A stretch of 64,000 nt of DNA from Anoplopoma fimbria (lineage: Eukaryota > Chordata > Actinopteri > Perciformes > Anoplopomatidae). The stretch spans positions 2,604,151 through 2,668,150 of the forward strand of contig NC_072460.1 in NCBI RefSeq assembly GCF_027596085.1, given 5' to 3'. How positions within the stretch are numbered: the first letter of the stretch is position 1; each line of letters opens with the position of its first letter. The notes under the pieces were generated by a model that worked only from the letters and a program-made list of their open reading frames with translations, was not told the DNA's origin and ran no database searches. Position numbers and translations under genes: made by a program. Below are positions 1-35,000 of the stretch, one piece after another.

Positions 1-7714
<7,714 letters not shown>

Positions 7715-7723
7715 AGTCTGAAG

Positions 7724-8207
7724 GTAAAGGAAGGACTGAGGAATGCTCTGTGATGTGGGAGTGTGAAAGGGGGTAATGGTTTAGCAACAGCATCAGCTAC
7801 ATGGAGCCTCATCTAGAGTTTGTGTTGACTGCCATCTGGAGGTTGGTAATGAAGGTGCAACTTATAAATCCAAGAGAGGAACCAAACGTGTCACATGAGC
7901 TCTGAGATGTCCATGCAGTGCCAGTTTTTGTCCGATCTACCTTTTCTAGTACGCATAGACTCAGAAAAGTCTTGTCAAATCTCAAAGTGATAATGTTTTG
8001 GAAATATCACTTTAACACAAACAGAAGTAAAATGTAGTAAAGTTAGCTGTTTCTGTCTGCAGTTTGTGAATATTTGTAATCGCTAATCAAACAAAGGGAT
8101 ATGCACATATGATCAACCCTTGATTAAATGATTCTACCGTACAGTGGCCAATGAGTTGTTTCACTGAATAACAATAATCATATGTGTTTTTCTTTGTTTG
8201 TTTCCAG
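7724..8207 (+). other. gnb1: 3'UTR intron of gnb1
   Basis: The stop codon at 7712-7714 is followed nine bases later by a donor (AAG then GTAAAG at 7724). A TTTCCAG acceptor ends at 8207. The sequence after the acceptor, including GGAAGACCATTCCAAC and TTCAATTTTATTGCATA, resembles the mammalian GNB1 3'UTR after its own 3'UTR splice. The exon junction lies only 9 nt past the stop, so nonsense-mediated decay is not expected. Confidence 0.75.
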
Positions 8208-8342
8208 ATGGCATCTGGACTCCAAAGTTGAGTGGAAGACCATTCCAACATCACAATGTTCAATTTTATTGCATATCCAATCTTTTCAAAAACACCATGA
8301 TACTGACTCCAAACACCCCAAAAATCTATCAAGGGCAAAAAT

Positions 8343-8374
<32 letters not shown>

Positions 8375-10410
8375 CCTCCCCCCCCTCTCCCCTTCTCATT
8401 TGAAAGAGCACAATTGTCTGTCACTCATTCAGCTACAAAAAAAAAAAAAAAAAAAAAAAAACAAGCTTGAGGAATTTAGTGGAGGGGAAAATTGTGCATT
8501 CCTCCCATGACCATGGTCTGGTATTGTAGTAAGCCACCTCCAAGCAAACATGTCCTGCGTCCTCATTATACACAGGTCTGAGTGAAGGTTATTACATGAC
8601 AGTGATCTAACTCTTAATAGCTTTTTGGCAATGTTTCTTTTTTTTTCTTTTTGTTAAAGAGAAGTAGATCAGCGAACTGTCAGTTAATGTTTAAAATGAG
8701 GATCAAAGCTTTGTTTTATTTCCTTTTCTTTACACATTTTAGAGAATGTTTTTAAGTTGAAAACTAGAAGAACCTCCAGATCATGTCATTTTAAATCCAG
8801 CTTTATCCCACTGGAGAACAAAGTGAGAGAATTGAGCTTCAACAGGGAGTCCTCAAGCCACTTCTGGCCCTTCTGTATATTTAGTCCCATGATAATTTTA
8901 CTGTTTCTTTTTTCCAGTGTAGTCCACAAAATCTTTGTTTGCACAAAAATTAAACTTTGCATATATAGAATAATGTCTAAAGAAAAAAAAAGTTAACTAA
9001 CCAAGCACATGCTGTTTATGATGATGAATGCTCGTTTTTAAAACGGAAAAACAACAACAAAAAAAAACCATTTTAACCATTCTTACACCTTTTTGTCTGG
9101 CGACAGTGTAGAATAATTAAATGAAGATTAACCCATCGGATCATATTCCACCCCGCCCCTCTTTTTTATTCATTTTTTTCCTCCTTTAATTTAGTTTTCC
9201 CTGGTTTCTGTTGCCCGTGGTTGGGACCGGTGATGTGATTTGGTCGGGTAGGGAGTACCTCCACTTTAGCCCGGTTGCAATCCGGACGTTTCTCTTTTAA
9301 CAGAGGTGCCCATTCCGTGCTTGGAAATGCAGTTACTACTCTGTGAATGACATGTTGTATAAATCAATGTTTGAAAATAATGATATTGAAACTTTTTAAG
9401 TTAAAAATGAAAAAAAAAAGATTTTGGTTGTCTGCCATGGGTGGGTTATCTCTTAGAATCGCATGCTGTAGAATTGCTTAAAAAGGTGCATATGGAATTA
9501 AGTCCTTTGATGTTTTTCTTTAAGAAAATAACCTGTTGAATATATCAATACGATGGTATTTATATTTTTCTTTTTTCTTTCTTTTTTTTCTTCCTTTTTG
9601 TTTTTGGCTACTCCGTGCATACATGATTCAACTAAAATGTCAAAGCTATGCACTCGAGAAGCAAACCCTGCAACATAAACGGTTACTTGGTCCATACTTG
9701 GGAGGGATTCCACAAATTAAGAAGTAACGGAAATGTTAAAATTGTACACATGCATACGTACATTCATTCACCTTAACATACACGATCTCAAATGGAACAA
9801 ATGAATTTTCATTCCTTCTGTAGCAAACAAAATTCCACTTACAAAGAAAAACATTTTATAACAGGTTTTTTTCTGTCCTTTAATAAAAAATGAAAAAAAA
9901 AAATCTTGCAGCATCTGAATGGCAGAATTTTCTGTTGTTCCCTTCTCCTTGTAAACAGAGACGCTCTTTCTTTAGCAGTAGTGACATTTTTTCCATTCTG
10001 TTTTTTCTCTGCGACATTCTGTACAAAAAAAATGTGCTGTAATTGTGCGTTAGGCCTGGAGTTGGCAAAAAATAAAATGAAATAAAAAATATTAAAAATT
10101 AATTAAATTCCCTTTCCTTTTCTCTCTTTCGCCATCAAATAACTGTAGAGCTCTGCACCCCCACTCTTCCCTTTTCACCTTTTGTATTTAATTTTAAAGT
10201 CAGTCAGTGTACAACCGAAAGCTGGATGCAAGATAGAAACTATATTAAAATGTACTGTTATTTAAGATGTAATAAAAAGCAGTTTGAGATGACCTACTGT
10301 GTTGAGTGTGATTCACTTAGAGCGGTTACCACTGAAGCTAGAATGTTGCAGACTGTTTGGTTTCCCTGTAATTATGTTCAAGTCAAATAAACAATTTCTT
10401 ATCCACTGTT
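8208..10410 (+). other. gnb1: terminal 3'UTR exon of gnb1
   Basis: A long AT-rich untranslated exon. It contains CT-rich and poly-A stretches at 8342-8395 and 8436-8461. Candidate polyadenylation signals AATAAA lie at 10271-10276 and 10386-10391, so cleavage would fall near 10295 or 10410. Open frames inside are low-complexity and not supported as genes. The exact 3' end is inferred. Confidence 0.65.
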
Positions 10411-12171
10411 GAATCAGCCTGGCTTCTCTGTACAGTTATTTGGACATAGTGTCTCTCCTATTTGCATGCTGGCGGCCATGCAGTCTGTTTATAAGCTTTT
10501 ACGCAAAGTATAAAGGGACACCTTGTAGTTCTGTCTGTGTGTAGATATTAAACAGCAGTCTATGGTAATCAACTTGATGTGTCTGTTTGGTGAACTGACA
10601 AATGAAGAGAAGCTACATACTGTATGGTGACACTGAGCACAACTTCAGAGATCTACACGTCTCTTGGAAATACTCATCGATCTTTGTTCACCCCCTATTT
10701 GAAATAAGAATAAATTCAATGAGGGACTTAATATTGTTTTAACGTGATTTCTAACCATCAGACAGTACTCGCTCGTCAAAAATTCAGATTAAAGTTGCTG
10801 TGAGGAACTTTCAGCAGGTTAAGAAACATTCTCAATGTAATGCTCAAACCTATGTATGGCCTATATAAGCAATAAGCTAGTTCTATGTAGATATTCTTGA
10901 TGCTTTTCAGTGTCTCCTCTTTAACTGCAGCATGGCAGACTGTCAGACCATGCTGCAGATAAAAATGAGGTTTTCTAAAGGGATTCTGGTGCTCGGAAAC
11001 ACTACGGCGTTCTACAGGGACAACTAAAATCAACACAAAATGAAAGTTCCTTGTATCAGCCTTAAAGACGAAGACAAATGTTAACGCTTTTCTTTAATTG
11101 TATGCAGTGTCTGTTCACTATACAGTTCCTCTTTTGGTTTGCACAGTATATCTAACACTTCTATCCCAGCAGTAGTAATGCATGTTATATGATTACATCA
11201 AAACTCATTCACATTTACTGACATAACCAATGCTATGTTATTTATGCAAAATATCACTGATATAGAAACTATAACGCTGACAGCCCTATGGCCCCACACA
11301 AGATGTGCCTATTTGAAAACATTTATTCATGAATGGCTGATAGATTACGTTATTTTAAAAGGTGAAATACTTTTTGCTACACATTCAACACTGATCGTAT
11401 TTTTATTCACCCTGTCCTAAAGCAGTGAACTGTGCATGTCTATGACACAGTGAGAGCCATGAAGTTTGCTTTAAGGAACAATATTAAACATATTTCACAT
11501 AAGGTCGCATCTGTCATGACTTGTAAGTGGAAATAAATGTATTGTATCTTTAAATTTCAAAAAGCATTATTCCAAAGGTTCAGTACATGAATAAGCTAAA
11601 TGAACAACCATGAAGTGGTAGATTTGTGTGCAGTGAGCCAGACAGTGGCGCTATCACTCCACTGTTAACAGGTCGGGCAATAACTTCTTTACTGTATGAC
11701 GCATATAACTTCCTATTTGGGAGACAAGAACCCAAAGTGTGACAAATTGCACAGTTGGATTACCAACCGAGCAAAAGGGACAACTATAGTCCACGTCCAA
11801 TAGTCAGATTCCCATAGGGGGCCACCACCTGATTTTTGGCCCAAGGGCCCCCAAGCAAGATCATCCTGGCCATGCATAGCAGTTAGACCACATTCTGTCC
11901 AATTTCACCATCTTCCAGATTGAACCACTATTCAGACAAATGCTAAAAGTCTCCAATTGCCAATTTAAAACGATTTAACGTGTTGAACTTGTAAAGGGAC
12001 TAAAAATTATAGATTTACGATTGAGCAATGTTTATGCGTTTAAATACATAAAAGCACAAGAGAAACATCTCAGTTTGTTATGTATCATAACACAATAATC
12101 ATTATAACAAGATGACTGTAGAACAAACAATATAGTGCTTCACCAGCTCACTAAATAAGCCTGTAAAGTGA
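10411..12171. other. gnb1-nadk intergenic spacer
   Basis: About 1.8 kb of AT-rich sequence without a convincing exon, RNA gene or recognised mobile element on either strand. Confidence 0.6.
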
Positions 12172-13046
12172 TATGTATTTGTCACAATGTAATATAACTC
12201 ATAGTTATATGTATTTGTCATAATATAACTAATATAACTCATAGTTATATGTATTTGTCATAATATAACTAATATAACTCATAGTTATGTGTATTTGTCA
12301 TAATATAACTCATAGTTATGTGTATTTGTCATAATATAACTCATAGTTATATGTATTTGTCATAATATAACTCATAGTTATGTGTATTTGTCATAATATA
12401 ACTCATAGTTATGTGTATTTGTCATAATATAACTCATAGTTATGTGTATTTGTCATAATATAACTCATAGTTATATGTATTTGTCATAATATAACTCATA
12501 GTTATGTGTATTTGTCATAATATAACTCATAGTTATGTGTATTTGTCATAATATAACTCATAGTTATATGTATTTGTCATAATATAACTCATAGTTATGT
12601 GTATTTGTCATAATATAACTCATAGTTATGTGTATTTGTCATAATATAACTAATATAACTCATAGTTATATGTATTTGTCATAATATAACTCATAGTTAT
12701 GTGTATTTGTCATAATATAACTCATAGTTATGTGTATTTGTCATAATATAACTCATAGTTATATGTATTTGTCATAATATAACTCATAGTTATGTGTATT
12801 TGTCATAATATAACTCATAGTTATGTATTTGTCATATAAATATAACTCATAGTTATATGTATTTGTCATAATATAACTCATAGTTATATGTATTTGTCAT
12901 AATATAACTCATAGTTATGTGTATTTGTCATAATATAACTCATAGTTATGTGTATTTGTCATAATATAACTCATAGTTATGTGTATTTGTCATAATATAA
13001 CTCATAGTTATGTGTATTTGTCATAATATAACTCATAGTTGTGTGT
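12172..13046. repeat. 31-bp minisatellite upstream of nadk
   Basis: Roughly 28 tandem copies of a 31-bp AT-rich unit built from CATAATATAACTCATAG and TTATGTGTATTTGT. A G/A alternation (TATGTG versus TATATG) distinguishes unit types, and a few units carry an extra AATATAACT. The array stops about 40 bp before the CRE-containing nadk promoter. Confidence 0.95.
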
Positions 13047-13059
13047 TTCCCTCTGATAC

Positions 13060-13356
13060 AATCAGACAGTCATCAGGGTCGTCCCACATGACGTCACCGG
13101 GAGCGGGCCTGTGATTGGTCGGTGGGAACCCGGAAGGGCTGAGCGGAGTGTTGACAGTGAGCTGGCGTCGCCGTGTTGTCCGCTGAAGGGATGGCCGGGC
13201 TCTGATCCGCTCGGCTCCAGACTAACGCTGTCAGGGGACGGGTACGGGGTGATGTCAGGCTCTGTGTCACATATGCACAACTACTTCACCTGCTAACTAG
13301 CTTAGCATTAGCGCAGGCAGCTGACGGCGAGGAGCGACACACTGTGCGAAGCTAAG
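13060..13356 (+). promoter_or_regulatory. nadk: nadk promoter / first untranslated exon region
   Basis: A GC-rich, CpG-containing block follows the AT-rich minisatellite. A palindromic cAMP-response element TGACGTCA lies at 13089-13096 and an inverted CCAAT box (GATTGG) near 13112-13117, followed by GC-rich sequence. A possible untranslated exon ends at the GCTAAG/GTAGGC donor at 13356. Another candidate donor, CTCAG/GTAAAG, falls near 13409. The acceptor CTCTCTCAG ends at 13435, just before the coding exon. Transcription start is inferred, not visible. Confidence 0.6.
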
Positions 13357-13457
13357 GTAGGCTAGGCTAGCTCACGTGATGCACCTGTCCCAGTCACGTG
13401 TTGTCTCAGGTAAAGAGGTGCTGTGTCTCTCTCAGGTAGCTCACCTGGCTGTGGGAG

Positions 13458-28368
<14,911 letters not shown>

Positions 28369-29344
28369 AGGACAAGGCATCCTCAAGGTCTTCTCTAAAG
28401 TCTCACGGACTCCTAAATCTTGGTTTAAGCTCGACAGTGCTCTGCTCTGTTTTGTATTTTATGGATAGGTCTCACCAAACTCCATTCAGAATCGTCTGTC
28501 GTAATAACGTTGCCCACATGTATTGAAATTGTTCCGTCGTAATATTCCAAGTGATTGGGCCAAACAGCATTTTGCTGCACACCTCTATGTTGTACTTTGT
28601 TGGAATAAATGTGTGCAATTCATTTAAATTAGTAATTTAAATGAATAAATAGTGAAATACTTAAACCAATGCATTCTGTAATAACTTCAAAAAACTTTAA
28701 TCACTATTTTAAAATTATATTTAATCATTCTTGATTTTATAGTAAGTTTTATTTATTTAATTTTTAGTTCAAAACGCCTGTCTGTTTTTAATTTATAATT
28801 ACCCAGATCCTCCCGACAGTCTTCACAGCAGCTAACAAACTATGACCGCTAGCTCAGCGTTTTTCTCTTCCCTATCCCGATCGGGCTTGACCTGATCTGC
28901 CGGGTTCGAGCTGGGTTGGGATGTGTTTTCTCAGAATTCCATCTTGATCCGGACCATCGGGCCAGGTTCATGCCACTTTCCCAGAGTTTCATTGCTTTAT
29001 TTTTTCAATGCAGACCTTATAGTCTGTGCTGAACATTTGGTAGGTCAAGACACAGGTCAAGTCGGAGATTGTGTTACAAATGTCTGTTACCACACTGAAG
29101 ACACTTGACCAGTTAACTTGAGCTTGAAATACTATATTATAGGAAGTTTATCTACAAAGGTGAGGAGGCAGAGACTGGTGACTTCTCCAATGTTGATTGA
29201 TGACATTTTTAAATAAGTGTCATTTAGAAAAATGCTTGTTAGACATATACAGCCGACAATTGAAAATGGGCATTTTGAGATAAAATTAAAAATAACTGAA
29301 AATAAGAAATGAGGAAATAACATTTCATAAAAATGTGTTGGTTT

Positions 29345-29378
<34 letters not shown>

Positions 29379-31345
29379 AAAATCACAATATTGGACACTT
29401 TAAGGTTTCATAGAATTTCAATCTAAATGTTGTCTAATTAAACTACTCAGAGAACCGGGGTTACACAAGTAACTTAACAAAGTTTGTATGTTAGAGGTAT
29501 GCAACATTAATGATTCTCTGCTCAGGTAGCCGCTACTCCACTTTACATAGCAAACAGCTGTTTGCTGCTATATTAATGTTCAGAAAGTTAAATATAGATC
29601 TTTAATAAGTCTGTAGAAAACCTCAGAAGATTTTATGTCATGTTCTAATGTGTGAGCACGTTAAAATGTTGACTATTTGAATGGAGTTTGGCCCCACTGT
29701 TGGTCCAGGATTGTCCCTGTGTGTTTTCCTTCTGCATGCCTTGCAAACTGGCCTTTTGAAATCAAATGTGTTTTAACGAGTAATCAGAAGGAATTTCAAG
29801 GCTTGGGATGAACTTGGACTGAAGCTCTGAAGGTCAGTGGTGGATGGCAGTCATTGCATTACTCTTGATGGCCTGTTTTGGCACTTTTTAGTCTTTAAGG
29901 TGGACGGCAGGGACTCATCTACTACTTTATGAACAACAAATTAGTTCTTTCAGTAGAGGTTAAGGATTTTCTAAAGAAATATAATTCTAAAACATCTGGT
30001 AAATCAAACATACATGAATTCTGTTAAATCGGAGCAGGAAAAACTAATGTAATGTCATGAATGAATGACAAATGTTGTCTTACTCATTTTTAAGGTGCAT
30101 CCTGGGGAAAATCAGATTTACAGTACATCTACTTGGCAATAGTGACCCAAATGTACAGACTGTGCCTTAAACACTGATATCATTAATTTATAGAAATGTA
30201 AGTTTGCAAGGTTTATGTCATTGTGATGATGTAATCACACACTTGCACAGATGTGTGATTTGTGCATTTTCATTGTAGCCACTTGCTGACTGTTGTCGTT
30301 GCTGTCTGCTGCACATGACACTTGATTGACTATTTGGCTTATTTGGTATGCGTCACATAATCTCTGTTCCGCAGTCATGTAGTCAATGCGTTTGAAGATA
30401 TGTCAACAATGCAAGAAGGTGATATTCATTCCAGCTCCGATTTCTTCAGTGTCTTTTTAACGTCTGTTTTCTAAAATGCCGTCTAAGCCATAGCTGAGCT
30501 CTGTGTAGGTTTTATAGACCAATGTCTGTGGGCTGTGGGTGATTTAAGGATTTGTTTTCTCTGTGTATTTCTTTTAGACTTTTGTCAGTTCGCTACCGTC
30601 TGCCACTGTGTAGTCTTTGCTGAAAACTTGTGGCCTACCATACATATCTGTTAACATATGTTTTTCTAGATGTTAATATATATAAATTGGCTCAACAGAT
30701 TGTGTCGGGTCGAACACATGAAGGTGGTGTCACCTGTTGTAACTCAAGTGGACCAACTGAGCTCTAAAAGGCAATCATTCCATATCTCTGAGTACTTGTA
30801 TATATTGTATGTGATGCTTGAATAAGATGTATTTTGTAAAGTCACTATGTTTATTAATCCGTTTACAATGTATCATTGCTGAAAATAAATCTATTTGATA
30901 CTTTTTTACATTAATAAGCTCTATAATTAATTATTTTTGTCGCCCAATAAGTCTGTGTAAGTCTGGCTACATTTTTCAAAAACTTGTAATTTATCAGAAG
31001 TACCTGTAGTACAGTGAAGTACTTGTACATTCAAATGGTCATTGAAGGTCATTCAAAATAATTTCCAGGAGAACTTGAAATCTATTTTTCTGGAGTTCTT
31101 TAATCCATGTGTCAAAACGGATAATGGAAAAGGACATGGTTTGTTTCCAGTGTTGGTCTCAGCTGTTAAGCCCCATTAAACCCTCAAAAAACAGCTTTGA
31201 CTTCTTTTTTCTATGAAGCAGTGTCAACTCTTCTCTCAAAGTGCTTTACACTTTTGTAACTCTGACTTTTGTATTTGTAAGTTTGTTTCTAATATTAATC
31301 CTGTATTTTTTTTCCAGAGCACTTTAATAAACATACTTCATTTAA
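28369..31345 (+). other. nadk: nadk 3'UTR and downstream flank
   Basis: Non-coding sequence after the nadk TGA. Polyadenylation signals occur near 28603 (GAATAAATG), near 30886 (AAAATAAATC) and at 31326-31331 (AATAAA). The 3'UTR may therefore be short (about 250 nt) or extend to about 31345. An (AAT)n tract lies near 29347-29377. No other gene seen. Confidence 0.5.
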
Positions 31346-32042
31346 CTAGGGAGTGTGTATCTTCCTGTTTGATCATCTTGCTTTATTCCTGAAACCAGTC
31401 CTTGGGTTCATGTTTGTTAGAAATCCTGAAAATGTGGTGGAAGTCGTGCAATATCCACTAAAAAGAAAAAAAATTACAAAATAGTTACCTGGATGTAACT
31501 CCAGTTCTGTGAGTATGTACATAGCAAAGGGAATTTACATCCCAAAAACTTCCTTTTCACTCTTCTTATTGAGAAACAACCAAAACATCAATCTTGTTGG
31601 TTATTTTATTAAGATCCTTAAATGAAAAAACAACAAGAAGTACAAAAATATCAATGTTCCCCAAAGAAGTAGTCAAGACAATGCATAAAGTTAGACAGTT
31701 ACTATTTCAAAAAGCAAACTAAAGTTTGTCAACAATGAATGTTATTCAGAGGAAGAAAACAAAAAAGATATTTCAAGATAAAGGCAGCTTGGCCCACAAC
31801 CACTGGATGTGATATCACTTGCTGCCTGCAAACACTTGATGTTGAAAAAATGGGCTCCAAAAGCACCGAAAGTAAGGCTCATGCAGTACAATATTTTGGT
31901 GTTCTGCCGTTTTCTCCCCAACATAAACACGCTCAAGGTTAGTACAGTTTGAAAAACGTAGATTTCTCAGAATCAGGGACATGATCAAGACAACATAAAG
32001 AGGTGTAGCAGTTCATGATATTTAGAAATCTGCAGAGCTTAG
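31346..32042. other. 3' flank between nadk and the convergent orphan gene
   Basis: Holds the untranslated 3' end of the minus-strand gene, whose stop codon is at 32043-32045. No recognised coding exon. Confidence 0.5.
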
Positions 32043-35000
32043 TTAATATTCCCCTGATGTAGCGTTTGTTTTGTCTTCTGCCCAGAGTAATGTTTGAATG
32101 ACTGGAACCGAGAAAGGAAACGCAGTGACATGTGACAGTATACTCACTCCTCTCCCTCAGGCCTTGTCCAAAGCTGTGCACCAGTCTGATGAGGCCCCAG
32201 AGTAAAACCCCTTTAATCACCAGTGAAATCAAAGCTCCGGTGACGGCTGCTGCCTCCAGGGTGTACGTGCTGTCCTGGTACCATTTCCTTACCAACTGTA
32301 GTTAAATCAAACCATTTATTAATGATAAACATGCAAAGTCATACTCATATAACAGCTACAGATAAGATACTTTGAGGAAGTCTCTACTATTTTCACTGAA
32401 TCCCAAGCTCACCATCTTGATAAAATAGCCCCCAACAAATCCTCTAGTCCCTCCTGTTTGAGTTAGGTCTACTAAAAACTACAGTCCAGCTGTATTAAGA
32501 ATTAGATGCATGCATAATAGCCAGTCCACCTACAGATTCAGAGAAATTGAAATATTTCAAATCTGGGAAAAATCTGTGGCAGCTAACCTCGTACATCAGG
32601 TAACAAAAGAAGGCTAGTTGAGGAAGGTTCTGCACCATGAAGACCCAAACTAAGACCTTGGATTCCTTTAAAACCTGAAAAACAAGATGTTAAAACCATT
32701 TAATGCCATCTGTACTGTTAACGATTAAGAATGCATCATGTTTGATATTTTCTGATCAGTTAAAGGTCCCGCTGTGTGAACAGCAGTTTGACTTGTGAAG
32801 ACAGTCGATGAAGAGTGCTCACCGCAGTAGCCCCAACAGCGGCGGTAAGTAAGGCCCACACCACTCCGAAGCCCAGGACGATGCTGTTAGGAACAGACAT
32901 GGCCGAGTCCGTCGTTGTGATCAGGATACAAAGACACAACTGAAACACCAACCGCATGTCATTATTGAGGTCAGAAGCTCATTTGACCACTAACTGACCT
33001 GAAATGAATGCAACCAAAAAACATGCTATTCTCACTGACATCATTGTTTTGACTCTGCCCGTGTTCATACCTACATGCACACACGCCCTGCATACTATAC
33101 TGTGACATCTTTAATGACTTACTATGCTAAGAGGTTTTTTTATGAGATTTTACGACAGACTATGCTATGGGCCAAAAACAGTATAGTATGTCATAAAACG
33201 TCATAGTACATGTTGTGACATTTTTCAACATACTATACTATGAATTGTTTTACTTTTTAGGCATACTATACAGTTTTTTTGTTTAGTTTTTGTTACAAGC
33301 TTTACTATGACAATTGTCCACATACTATCCTTTGACTTTTTTATATCTCTTTTTGACATACTATTCTCTATGATTATTTTTGGATTTTTTTTTTTGACAT
33401 ATTACACTACTTTATATGCTATACTATTTTCCACATGCTTTACTATGACTTTTTTCATCAATTTGTCGACACACTATACATTGACTTATTTATGACTTTT
33501 GTCGACAAACTTGACTTGACTTTTTTCTACTTTTTATTATATATTACCCTTTGACTTTTGTTGACTTACCATCCAATGACTATTTTATTACTTTAGTAAA
33601 AAATAAATAAATGAAAATACTATACTATGACTTTTCTATGACTTATTTCGGCATGCTATACGATGATATATTTTATTGCTTTTTTTGAAAAACAACATTT
33701 TGAAAATGGTTTGACTTTTTCAACATACTGTACTTTGACTTTTTATTATCACCTTTATCATATGAATTTGTCGCCATACTAATCTGACTTTCTTAGGACT
33801 TTTTTTTGACAAGATACCCTGTAAAATGTTTTATGACTTCTTGGACATACTCTACTATGACATTTTTCTATGACTCTTTTATTACTTTTTTCAACAAACT
33901 ACACTTTGATATTTTTTTACTTTTCTCGACAGACTATAATATGACTTTCTTTGTGACTTTTTGGACATACTATACTTTGACATTTTTTAACTTTTTTGGC
34001 AAACCATACATGACAAATGTTGTCACATACTGTCCTGTGACTTTTGTCCACATACTTTCCTGTGACTTATTTTTATGGGAGTTTTATGGGTTCCGGGACA
34101 GAGGATGTCGTATGTGTACAGATTGTGAAGACGTGTGACAAATTTGTGAATTTGGGCGATACAAAATAAATTGAATTGAATTGAAGGACAAACTATACTA
34201 TGACATTTATTTTACTTGTCTTGACATACGACTATGACTTTTTTCTGAGTTTTTACCACATACTATACTGTGACTTTTTTTTTAAACTTTTTTGGCAAAC
34301 CATACTATGACTTTTTCAATTTTTTTCACATAATATCCTGCAATTTATATCGACATACTATACTATGACTTTTTTTTTTTTAACTTTTTCCGCCATACCA
34401 TACTATGACTTTTTTCAAAATACTATTCTATGACATTTTACTTTTCTTTTCAAACTGTACTATGGCTTTTTTTATGACTTTTTCCACATACTATACTATG
34501 ACTTTTTTTTTACTTTTCTCGTCATACTATGCTATGACTTTTTTGGGCTTTTTTCGACATACTATACTATGACTTATTTCAACATAATATCCTTGCCTTT
34601 TTTTGATTCATTTTTTTTGACATTATACTATGACTTTTTTGGCATACTATAATATGCATTTTGTGGACATACTATCCTATGAGTTTTTCATAACTCTTTA
34701 AAACATAGTTTACTATGACGCTTCTTCAACATACCAGCATATGACTTTTTTCAACATACTATACTATGATGTTTTTCAACATACTATACTATGACATCAT
34801 ACTTTTTTCATCACTTTTTTTCGACACATTATAATATATATTTTTTTAACTCTTTTAACATACTATACTATGACTTTTTGGGGGAAATTATTCTGTGAAT
34901 TTTACTGCGACTTACTATACTAGGACTTTTTCTCACTTTTTCATCATACTATGACTTTTGTTCTTCCTTTTTAACATACTATCCTATGACCTATGTTGAC

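Noticed and set aside
31739..31942. Overlapping open frames on both strands near 31.7-31.9 kb
   Set aside because: Short, overlapping on opposite strands, without recognisable motifs; probably untranslated flank of the orphan gene.
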